Assembly (NCBI GenBank): GCA_004562975.1
Contig: SFQP01000168.1
Coordinates: forward strand, 1-5,950
Source: a bacterium
GTDB taxonomy: Bacteria > Bacteroidota > Bacteroidia > Bacteroidales > Bacteroidaceae
Length of the DNA stretch: 5,950 nt
Reading direction: 5' to 3'
Shown: piece after piece, positions 1-5,200 of the stretch
Position numbering within the stretch: the first letter of the stretch is position 1
How the letters are laid out: each line of letters begins with the position of its first letter
The notes under the pieces: generated by a model
Database searches by the model: none
Told to the model about the DNA's origin: nothing
The model's input: the letters and a program-made list of their open reading frames with translations, nothing else
Program-made: the position numbers and the translations under genes

Positions 1-1
1 C

Positions 2-301
2 GAAGCAGATCCCGCAGGCACTGGCAAGTATGCATTGGTCTGCAAGGCAAAGCCTGGAGGTTCCGTTAATCCCAATCCTACGTCAAATGACATTTTTGGG
101 CGTTGGAATTATGATGATGCTGTTAAGAATTACAAGTTTGTCTTGGGCTCAGGTGCAAGCGGCAAGGTGGGCGACAACTATTTCTACACCATCTCCACCA
201 GTGACCAACCTGCCAACTATTTAAACTCGTCCATGAATGGCCAAGGGTATGCTGTAAACATTTATAGCCTCGATGCCAGCACAAAGTGGGAATTTGCTCC
301 C
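2..301 (+). repeat. Internal protein repeat, copy A (partial)
   Basis: This is the first copy of the lectin-like module in the secreted protein, cut by the window edge. It runs from EADPAGTGKYALVCKA through GRWNYDD and FYTIST to WEFAP. It aligns with copy B at an offset of 549 nt at its start and 585 nt at its end, so copy B carries about 12 extra codons. The start of the next full unit (YPKANTAEKKYYYRIVSN) lies at about 341. Confidence 0.75.
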
Positions 302-2293
302 ATGGCTGTTGCCGAGCCCGAACCGCCTACTGTCATCTATCCCAAAGCCAATACGGCGGAGAAGAAGTATTATTATCGCATTGTGAGCAATTACAATGGA
401 GATGATAGCAAACGAATAGGCAAGTGTATAGAGCTTATCCATGAGGGCTCTCCATTGGCAAGCAAGGAATCTGCTAAGGTCAATCGTTTGTGGCCCAATG
501 ATGTGGCAACAGAAGGAGCCGATAATTACGATTACCAATGGTGGAGTGTGGAGGCAGACCCGGAAGGAAGTGGCAGATTTGCATTGGTGTGCAAAGCATT
601 CCCTGATGGTTCGGTCAAGAGTACGCCTGTTCACAAAACATCGGGCGATGCTTCTGCATCAGCAGAAGGACGTTGGGACTACGACACCGAGAATAAGTAT
701 TACGACTTCATCTTGGGCGGTTTAGGTTCTGTAAATGGCAACTACTACTATACCATTCACACTCCGCAGTCTGAAAATGGTAGTGTTACGTGGTATATGA
801 ATAATGCAGGTTCAGGACAACAATATTCCATCAATCTTTGGAGCGATGCAAGTAATACCAGAGCCGGCTACTGGGAATTCGTCCCTGCCGAAAACTACTA
901 CGACCTCAACTTTACGCCCTTGACCTACGGCGAGACCTACATGTTCAGCAATGCCGTGGAGGGCTTCAACGCCACGGCACTGTCTGCAGCAAGCGACAAC
1001 ACAAGTTTGCTCCACAGCACCGACCCGTTTGCCGCCAACGCCTGGACCGTTACTTCCTCCGAGGTTTCAGAGTTCTACGGCGTGCAGAAGCTCAACTTGC
1101 AGAACGCTGTAACGCGCCAGTACATCAGCGGTGCAGCTACTTCTTACAGCGATCGCATGGGCTATCCTGTATCAGTCAATGCCAGCACCAAGGCCACGGT
1201 TTCCTTGGCCTATGACGAAAGCTGTGGCGAATACCGCTTGCAAATCAACGACCGCAGCTTCTTCCCCTTGGTAGAGGCCGGTACCGTAAGTAGCGGCAGC
1301 ACCATGAGCGGCGCCACCTACGATGCACCGCGCATCCAGGGCGCTACGTGGAACGTGACGCGCGTCAAGCCCGTTACCTTCAACTGCGTAGATACCGAGA
1401 GCAACGACAAGGGCAGCTTCACGCGCTACGTCGATGCCGAGTTGTCTGAAGTGCCTATCAGCATGACACCCGAAATCGAGGACTACTCCGTGCAGTCGAT
1501 GACGGAGACCGCCGAGAACGTCTATACCGTGGTCTACGCCGACGCTACGAATGTGGAAATCCTCGACAGCAAGGAAACCTATGAGGTGGCACGCGCCTTC
1601 ACCGCCGACCAACTCACCTACACCCGTACCTTCAACACCACCAACTGGCAGGCTTGGTACATGCCTTTTGCCATGAGCTATGAAAACTGGAAGGACGACT
1701 TCGACGTGGCCCGTCTGAACGATGTACACCAGTACGACGACAACGAAGACGGCGTGGCCGACCGCACCGAGTTGGAAATCATGTTCGTCAAGAGCGGAAG
1801 CATCGCGGCCAACACGCCGTACCTTATCCGCGCCAAGGAGACCGGAACGAAGTACATCAGCCTCCAGAATGTCGTGATGCAACCCACGGAGGAGAAGCAG
1901 TTTGATGTTACGTCCTGGTCCAACCGCTACGTCTTCGGCGGTACCTACACGCAAATCCCCGGTTCCACCATGGTCAGCGAAGGCTACTACGCCCTGGCCG
2001 GAGGAGCTTTGCAGCAGGCCGGCAGTTATTCGGCTTCGCTCGGTGCTTTCCGCTGGTACTTGCAGGTGCTCGACCGTTCGGCCCAGGTGGCAGCAGCTCC
2101 CAGGGTTATCAGCCTGCGCCTCGTTGGCGATGAGGGCGAGGTAACCGGCATCCGTCCGTTGCAGCCCATGGAACAGCAGGAACCCGCCGATGTTTACGAC
2201 CTCAACGGCCGCCTCGTGCGCAAGGCCGCCCGCAGTCTCGACAACCTGCCCCAAGGCGTATATATCGTGAATGGTAAAAAGTATATCCGTTAA
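2..2293 (+). CDS. Large secreted modular protein, 3' part (5'-truncated by window edge)
   Basis: The frame is open from base 2 to the TAA at 2291-2293 and gives 763 visible residues; the true start is upstream. Two copies of a lectin-like module come first. They align at the Glu codons at 2 and 551 (EADPAGTGKYALVCKA against EADPEGSGRFALVCKA) and both end in a WEF motif (287 and 872). Phrases such as YYYRIVSN, ALVCKA and WWSVEADP resemble ricin-type beta-trefoil modules, but this is tentative. A middle region follows, then a domain common in secreted Bacteroidales proteins (about 1600-2130, with YTRTFNTTNWQAWYMPFAM and NTPYLIRAK). An EF-hand-like loop, DDNEDGVADRTE, lies at 1736-1771. The last 50 residues (GIRPLQ, VYDLNGRLV, LPQGVYIVNGKKYIR) look like a type IX secretion (Por) C-terminal sorting tail, so the protein is probably exported and perhaps surface-attached. 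No catalytic motif is visible, so the enzymatic or binding role is unknown. Base composition changes near 870, where the repeated modules end. Confidence 0.85.
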   Translation, partial: EADPAGTGKYALVCKAKPGGSVNPNPTSNDIFGRWNYDDAVKNYKFVLGSGASGKVGDNYFYTISTSDQPANYLNSSMNGQGYAVNIYSLDASTKWEFAPMAVAEPEPPTVIYPKANTAEKKYYYRIVSNYNGDDSKRIGKCIELIHEGSPLASKESAKVNRLWPNDVATEGADNYDYQWWSVEADPEGSGRFALVCKAFPDGSVKSTPVHKTSGDASASAEGRWDYDTENKYYDFILGGLGSVNGNYYYTIHTPQSENGSVTWYMNNAGSGQQYSINLWSDASNTRAGYWEFVPAENYYDLNFTPLTYGETYMFSNAVEGFNATALSAASDNTSLLHSTDPFAANAWTVTSSEVSEFYGVQKLNLQNAVTRQYISGAATSYSDRMGYPVSVNASTKATVSLAYDESCGEYRLQINDRSFFPLVEAGTVSSGSTMSGATYDAPRIQGATWNVTRVKPVTFNCVDTESNDKGSFTRYVDAELSEVPISMTPEIEDYSVQSMTETAENVYTVVYADATNVEILDSKETYEVARAFTADQLTYTRTFNTTNWQAWYMPFAMSYENWKDDFDVARLNDVHQYDDNEDGVADRTELEIMFVKSGSIAANTPYLIRAKETGTKYISLQNVVMQPTEEKQFDVTSWSNRYVFGGTYTQIPGSTMVSEGYYALAGGALQQAGSYSASLGAFRWYLQVLDRSAQVAAAPRVISLRLVGDEGEVTGIRPLQPMEQQEPADVYDLNGRLVRKAARSLDNLPQGVYIVNGKKYIR
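551..886 (+). repeat. Internal protein repeat, copy B
   Basis: This is the second copy of the module, from EADPEGSGRFALVCKA through GRWDYDT and YYTIHT to WEFVP. The full unit probably begins at about 341 (YYYRIVSNYNGDD), giving about 180 residues per unit. Copies A and B clearly match in protein sequence but are diverged at the DNA level, so the duplication is not recent. Confidence 0.75.
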
Positions 2294-2317
2294 TCTTTTC
2301 GCCCGGAAAATCAGCTT

Positions 2318-2485
2318 ATGAGAAAAGTATATCAACAACCGCGCTCTTCGGCCATCCAGTTCCGGCCTGAAGCGCACCTGATGGAGACCTCCCGCATCCC
2401 CATCGGCGGAACTACGGACAGCTTCGACAGCAACCGGCGCGAACAGCCTTCCATCTGGACCGAATGGGACGAAGAAGAGGAATAG
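2318..2485 (+). CDS. Small 55-aa Bacteroidales protein with acidic tail
   Basis: The ORF runs from ATG at 2318 to TAG at 2483-2485 and starts 24 nt after the stop of the secreted protein, so the two are probably co-transcribed. A weak purine-rich stretch (GGAAAA, 2305-2310) precedes the start. The protein begins MRKVYQQPRS, has a central RIPIGGTTDSFDSNRRE segment and ends WTEWDEEEE. It has no signal peptide or membrane segment. Its layout (a basic Met-Lys/Arg-Lys start with a Tyr and Pro, a central IP-GG-T-D-FD motif, and an acidic Trp-rich end) resembles small uncharacterised Bacteroides/Prevotella proteins as I remember them. No function is known to me. The strong terminator 46 nt after the stop supports a real end of transcription here. 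Confidence 0.7.
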   Translation: MRKVYQQPRSSAIQFRPEAHLMETSRIPIGGTTDSFDSNRREQPSIWTEWDEEEE

Positions 2486-2502
2486 CTTTCGGAAATACCA
2501 CC

Positions 2503-2518
2503 CGCCCTGATGAGGGCG
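2503..2518 (+). other. Short hairpin after the 55-aa gene
   Basis: CGCCCT (2503-2508) pairs with AGGGCG (2513-2518) around a GATG loop, giving a perfect 6-bp stem. No T-tract follows, so it is not a terminator by itself. It may protect the mRNA 3' end or assist the terminator 13 nt downstream. Confidence 0.4.
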
Positions 2519-2530
2519 TATAGCAAGCAA

Positions 2531-2578
2531 GCGGCGCGAAAGGCCACCCGGAGGGGGGCACTTCGCGCCGCTTCTTTT
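2531..2578 (+). terminator. Rho-independent terminator
   Basis: GCGGCGCGAA (2531-2540) is perfectly complementary to TTCGCGCCGC (2562-2571), a 10-bp GC-rich stem with a 21-nt loop, followed at once by TTCTTTT (2572-2578). It closes the transcription unit of the secreted protein and the 55-aa gene. It also insulates the repeat-flanked cassette that starts seven bases later. Confidence 0.85.
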
Positions 2579-2584
2579 GAAGGG

Positions 2585-2690
2585 CTATAGAAAACTATAG
2601 ATAACTATAGAAATCCTATGGAAAACTATAGAAATCTATAGAAATCTATAAAATCCTATAGAAATCTATCCCCTTCTATAAAAGCTATAG
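2585..2690 (+). repeat. Left 10-bp CTATAG array
   Basis: Eleven copies of CTATAG or a one- to two-base variant start at 2585, 2595, 2605, 2616, 2626, 2636, 2646, 2656, 2666, 2676 and 2685. The period is thus almost exactly one DNA helical turn. The spacer is mostly AAAT or AAAA, which gives the otherwise palindromic unit a direction: CTATAGAAAT on the + strand. The variants are CTATGG (2616), CTATAA (2646, 2676) and CTATCC (2666). The same unit occurs reversed at 3462-3537. I found no CTATAG arrays elsewhere in the window. Confidence 0.95.
2595..2615 (+). repeat. Perfect 21-bp inverted repeat, left arm
   Basis: These 21 bases are exactly the reverse complement of 3487-3507, across two repeat units including the non-palindromic ATAA and AAAT spacers. 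Pairing extends imperfectly over about 57 bp (2585-2641 with 3462-3517), with 28 of the first 30 positions complementary. That is more than chance similarity between two arrays of the same short unit needs. Confidence 0.9.
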
Positions 2691-2701
2691 CTTGATTGCG
2701 C

Positions 2702-2709
2702 TAAATTTG
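2702..2709 (+). promoter_or_regulatory. Candidate Bacteroidetes -7 element for the four-helix gene
   Basis: TAAATTTG matches the Bacteroidetes -7 consensus TAnnTTTG exactly and lies 32 nt upstream of the ATG at 2742. No good TTG-type -33 element sits at the usual distance, because that position falls inside the last units of the left array. The cassette would therefore carry its own promoter, with the array in the place of the upstream promoter region. Confidence 0.5.
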
Positions 2710-2728
2710 CCGCTGAACCCTTAAATCC

Positions 2729-2734
2729 GGAAAG
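2729..2734 (+). promoter_or_regulatory. Ribosome binding site candidate
   Basis: GGAAAG lies seven bases before the ATG at 2742. It is a modest Shine-Dalgarno-like sequence that supports this start over later in-frame ATGs. Confidence 0.4.
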
Positions 2735-2741
2735 ACAGCCT

Positions 2742-3458
2742 ATGACAGAAAAGAATGTGGAGTCTTTGCACGTGATGCGCACCGGCAGCCGCTGGCAGGA
2801 TTTGCACCTTTACCAGGCGGCACGGTCCGGAAAGCAGAACATCGTGGAGGGTTCGGAGAACGGCAAGACCTCTACCGAGATGGAGCTCAAGCTGTTGAAC
2901 GTGGCGCGCTCCAGTATCAGCGAACTGCGGGAGGACTATAAGGACCACCTCACCGCACGCGGCATGGAGCAGTGGGACGCGCAACATCCACGCTATGCCA
3001 AGTTGCGGGAGTTCACCCGGAAACGCAATTCCTGGGAGGACTATCGCGACTTTGCCAACCGCTGTACCGAGGAGGAGCTGTCTAACCTGGGGCTCACGCT
3101 CTGCTACCAAATGGACTCGATGCTCAATCGCTACCTGAAGTCGGTGGAGCAGCATTTCATCACCGAGGGCGGCCTGAAGGAGCGTATGCACAAAATGCGC
3201 ACCGGCTACCGACAGCAACAAGACGAGGAGTTCCGGCAACTGCAACAGGAGAACGAAGCCCTGCGGCAGGAATGCCAGACGTTGCGGCAGTCACTTGCCT
3301 CCGCCAATGCCCGCTACAACGACCTCCGAGCCCGCGCCCTGAAAGCCTACAACGGGCAGAAGGCGCAGATTGAAGAGCTTCAAGCGAAGATTGGAGCGCT
3401 TGCCGCGCAGTTGGAGCGGCGCAAAGGCGCAGGTTCGCCCGAGGCGGAGCCGCGATAG
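2742..3458 (+). CDS. Four-helix-bundle suffix-domain protein with C-terminal coiled coil
   Basis: The 238-aa product belongs, by recognition, to the Bacteroidetes proteins that pair an S23/Avd-like four-helix bundle with a 'suffix' domain. Key stretches are SRWQDLHLY (16-24), QAARSGKQNIVEGS (25-38), EMELKLLNVARSSISELREDY (46-66), RGMEQWDAQHPRYAKL (73-88) and FITEGGLKERMHKMR (139-153). Relatives include the proteins encoded in 23S rRNA intervening sequences and the accessory protein of diversity-generating retroelements, which bind nucleic acid. The function of this branch is not established to my knowledge. Two oddities stand out. About 30 residues expected between LHLY and QAARSG (most of helix 1 and the start of helix 2) are missing. 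Residues about 157-228 form a long Gln/Glu/Leu-rich heptad region predicted to be a coiled coil. There is no signal peptide, so the protein is cytoplasmic. The gene sits alone between inverted CTATAG arrays, with its own candidate -7 element. Confidence 0.85.
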   Translation: MTEKNVESLHVMRTGSRWQDLHLYQAARSGKQNIVEGSENGKTSTEMELKLLNVARSSISELREDYKDHLTARGMEQWDAQHPRYAKLREFTRKRNSWEDYRDFANRCTEEELSNLGLTLCYQMDSMLNRYLKSVEQHFITEGGLKERMHKMRTGYRQQQDEEFRQLQQENEALRQECQTLRQSLASANARYNDLRARALKAYNGQKAQIEELQAKIGALAAQLERRKGAGSPEAEPR

Positions 3459-3461
3459 CCG

Positions 3462-3537
3462 CTATTGGAAATTATAGGTTTCTATAGATTTCTATAGTTA
3501 TCTATAGGCTTCTATAGCTATCTATAGCTTCCTATCT
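3462..3537 (-). repeat. Right 10-bp CTATAG array, inverted
   Basis: Eight copies of CTATAG or a variant start at 3462, 3472, 3482, 3492, 3502, 3512, 3522 and 3532, with an exact 10-bp period. The variants are CTATTG (3462), TTATAG (3472) and CTATCT (3532). Spacers such as ATTT and TTAT are the complement of those on the left, so the array is in opposite orientation. It begins three bases after the stop of the four-helix gene and ends 21 bases before the sulfatase ATG. Confidence 0.95.
3487..3507 (-). repeat. Perfect 21-bp inverted repeat, right arm
   Basis: Exact reverse complement of 2595-2615. In single-stranded DNA or a read-through transcript, the two arms would place the four-helix gene in the loop of a long stem, as the end repeats of rRNA intervening sequences do. 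Confidence 0.9.
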
Positions 3538-3540
3538 TTT
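3533..3540 (+). promoter_or_regulatory. Weak candidate -7 element for the sulfatase
   Basis: TATCTTTT matches TAnnTTTG except for the last base. It overlaps the final unit of the right array and lies 18 nt before the sulfatase ATG, implying a very short leader. No -33 element is recognisable. If no other promoter exists, the array itself forms the upstream region of the sulfatase. Confidence 0.2.
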
Positions 3541-3558
3541 ACTTTATCCTTTACCACT

Positions 3559-4995
3559 ATGCTCAACCGAATTGTTTTCAGCGGCTGTGCCGGTTTGACG
3601 GCTTTGGCCGCTGGGGCGCAATCGCGGCCCAATATCCTTTACATCATGTGCGACGACATGGGTTATGGCGACCTCGCTTGCTACGGCCAGCAGTTAATTG
3701 CCACGCCCCACATCGACCGCCTTGCCGCCGAAGGGATGCGCTTCACCCAGGCGTATGCCGGCAGCCCCGTGTCGGCCCCGTCGCGCGCCACTTTCATGAC
3801 AGGCCAGCACACCGGCCACACCCATGTCCGGGCCAACAAAGAATATTGGAGCGGCAGCGTCCGCTATGGCGACAATACCGACTATGCCGTCGTGGGCCAA
3901 GAACCATACGACACCGCCCACATCATCCTGCCCGAAATCTTCCGCGACAACGGCTACACCACCGGTATGTTCGGCAAATGGGCCGGCGGCTACGAAGGAT
4001 CCCCCTCCACGCCCGACCGTCGTGGCATCGACGAGTTCTACGGCTACATCTGCCAGTTTCAGGCCCACCTCTATTTCCCCAACTTCCTCAACAGCTACAG
4101 CCGTGCGGCGGGCGATGCCGGAGTGAAGCGTGAGGTGTTGGAACAGAACATCCCATATCCCATGTTCGGCCCTGACTACAAGCAGCGTGCACAGTACTCC
4201 GCCGACCTCATCCACCGCCGTGCGTTGGAATGGCTTGACCGCCAGACCCCCGACCGCCCCTTCCTCGGCATCTTCACCTACACTCTGCCACACGCCGAAC
4301 TGGCGCAGCCCGAGGATTCCCTCCTCTTGGCCTATAAAGGCCGTTTTTGCCAGGAGCGCACCTATGCCGGCAGCGCAGGTTCCCGTTACAACCCCACCGA
4401 CTGCGGCCATGCCGAGTTTGCCGCCATGATTTCTCGTCTTGATGCCCAGGTGGGCGAAATCATGGCCAAGCTGCGCGAAAAAGGGCTCGACTCCACCACC
4501 GTCGTCATCTTTACCTCCGACAACGGCCCCCATGAGGAAGGCGGAGCCGACCCCACCTTCTTCAACCGCGACGGCCTGTTGCGCGGCATCAAGCGCAGCA
4601 CCTACGAAGGCGGCATCCGCATCCCCTTCATCGTCCGTTGGCCCGGCCACGTCCCTGCCGGCACCGTCAACCCCCACCAGCTCGCCTTCTACGACCTCAT
4701 GCCCACCTTCTGCGACCTCGCCGGCATCACCCGTTACGAAGAGCGTTACCGCAACACCTCCCTTGCCGCCGACCCCTTCGACGGCCTCTCCTTCCTGCCC
4801 ACCCTCTTGGGGCGTTCCGGCCAGCCCGAGCACGAATACCTCTACTGGGAGTTCTCCGAAACCGACATGATGGCCGTGCGCATGGGCAATTGGAAACTCG
4901 TGGTCAAGCAGGGCAACACACCGACAGTCCCCTATTCCCCGTCACGTTGCCTGAGTGAGGTTATCCGTGTTCCTAATTTTTTTCACCCTTGTTAA
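3559..4995 (+). CDS. Secreted S1-family sulfatase, serine-type, C-terminus frameshifted
   Basis: The 478-aa product is a formylglycine-dependent sulfatase that would hydrolyse sulfate esters, probably on host or dietary glycans. A signal peptide ends near ALAAGA (cleavage after about residue 20). Metal-site residues include D32-D33 (CDDMGYGD) and D321-N322 (TSDNGPH). The signature PVSAPSRATFMTG spans 70-82, with Ser72 as the nucleophile to be converted to formylglycine; because this is Ser rather than Cys, an anaerobic radical-SAM maturase is expected elsewhere. Other expected residues are K140 (FGKW), H245 (LPHAEL) and K345 (LRGIKR). The usual His after GKW is Ala142. Homology runs to about residue 452 (NWKLVVKQG). 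The last 26 residues are out of frame, while the expected end QHTDSPLFPVTLPE is encoded in another frame at 4914-4958. Most of the C-terminal subdomain (roughly 30-40 residues) is missing, so activity is doubtful. The exact substrate cannot be told from sequence. Confidence 0.9.
   Translation: MLNRIVFSGCAGLTALAAGAQSRPNILYIMCDDMGYGDLACYGQQLIATPHIDRLAAEGMRFTQAYAGSPVSAPSRATFMTGQHTGHTHVRANKEYWSGSVRYGDNTDYAVVGQEPYDTAHIILPEIFRDNGYTTGMFGKWAGGYEGSPSTPDRRGIDEFYGYICQFQAHLYFPNFLNSYSRAAGDAGVKREVLEQNIPYPMFGPDYKQRAQYSADLIHRRALEWLDRQTPDRPFLGIFTYTLPHAELAQPEDSLLLAYKGRFCQERTYAGSAGSRYNPTDCGHAEFAAMISRLDAQVGEIMAKLREKGLDSTTVVIFTSDNGPHEEGGADPTFFNRDGLLRGIKRSTYEGGIRIPFIVRWPGHVPAGTVNPHQLAFYDLMPTFCDLAGITRYEERYRNTSLAADPFDGLSFLPTLLGRSGQPEHEYLYWEFSETDMMAVRMGNWKLVVKQGNTPTVPYSPSRCLSEVIRVPNFFHPC
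4914..4958 (+). pseudogene. Remnant of the original sulfatase C-terminus, out of frame
   Basis: This stretch reads QHTDSPLFPVTLPE and then TGA in the frame shifted +2 relative to the sulfatase. Sulfatases of this group commonly end in an (H)T-S-x-F-x-VTLP tail as I remember them, so this is the native end of the gene. The junction with the upstream homologous part lies at about 4906-4917. A deletion that was not a multiple of three explains both the missing segment and the frame change. Confidence 0.8.
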
Positions 4996-5037
4996 GACCT
5001 TATCCCCCTGAAACCCCTCCATTTTAAAAATAATCTC

Positions 5038-5045
5038 TACTTTTG
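5038..5045 (+). promoter_or_regulatory. Candidate Bacteroidetes -7 element for the methyltransferase gene
   Basis: TACTTTTG matches TAnnTTTG exactly. Transcription would start near 5052 and give a leader of about 150 nt before the ATG at 5201. No clear TTG-type -33 element is present at the expected spacing. Confidence 0.5.
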
Positions 5046-5146
5046 CTTCGCAATGTCCGCACCGCTCCTCCCGTAGGCTTTAAATTCTGTTACCGACAGC
5101 CTTTCGGCGCGCGCTCTTGTGCGTTGATTCTTTCAGGTGCGACAGT

Positions 5147-5176
5147 GGTCCGCAGCGTGTGCTTTACGGACTTTTT
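5147..5176 (+). terminator. Possible attenuator hairpin in the methyltransferase leader
   Basis: GTCCG (5148-5152) pairs with CGGAC (5167-5171), plus a G-T pair outside (5147/5172), and TTTTT (5172-5176) follows. An upstream GTCCG at 5055-5059 could pair with the same CGGAC, giving two alternative structures. The stem is short and termination is not certain. Confidence 0.3.
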
Positions 5177-5200
5177 CACCCTCCTTTCTCATTACAGGAA

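Larger units (their letters stand above)
2585..3537 (+). mobile_element. Candidate cassette: four-helix gene bounded by inverted CTATAG arrays
   Basis: The unit contains the left array, a -7 element, one gene and the inverted right array, about 950 bp in all. It lies between an intrinsic terminator and the sulfatase start. No transposase or recombinase is encoded in it and no convincing target-site duplication is visible. If it moves, it must use another enzyme or an RNA- or hairpin-based route. The mobile assignment is an inference from architecture and from the relation of the protein family to rRNA intervening sequences. A non-mobile regulatory locus is the main alternative. Confidence 0.4.
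4996..5200 (+). other. Intergenic region and leader of the methyltransferase gene
   Basis: This 205-nt stretch contains no convincing gene. It holds a -7 element (5038-5045), two copies of GTCCGCAnCG (5055-5064 and 5148-5157) and a weak hairpin with a T-tract (5147-5176). No strong terminator for the sulfatase is visible. A T-run at 4977-4983, inside the frameshifted tail, lacks a good stem. Confidence 0.6.

Noticed and set aside
1172..2530. Long reverse-strand open frame (452 codons) opposite the secreted protein
   Set aside because: It is the mirror of a GC-rich, C-ending-codon gene. The translation is low-complexity Val/Gly/His-rich, matches no family I recognise and runs through the terminator-side small gene.
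2585..3537. CRISPR array or riboswitch at the CTATAG repeats
   Set aside because: Units are 6 bp with 4-bp spacers, far too short for CRISPR. The spacers are themselves repetitive, and no cas genes are present.
2573..3540. TCTTTT at 2573-2578 and 3535-3540 as a target-site duplication of the cassette
   Set aside because: The match is only six bases of low-complexity sequence, the left copy is the T-tract of the terminator, and the two sit at different distances from the array ends.
3694..4833. Long reverse-strand open frame (379 codons) opposite the sulfatase
   Set aside because: The + strand has clear catalytic motifs throughout. The reverse translation is Val/Gly/Glu-rich, as expected from codon bias.
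4970..4990. Terminator at the T-run after the sulfatase
   Set aside because: The T-run lacks a stable upstream stem; only 3-bp pairings such as CCT/AGG were found.
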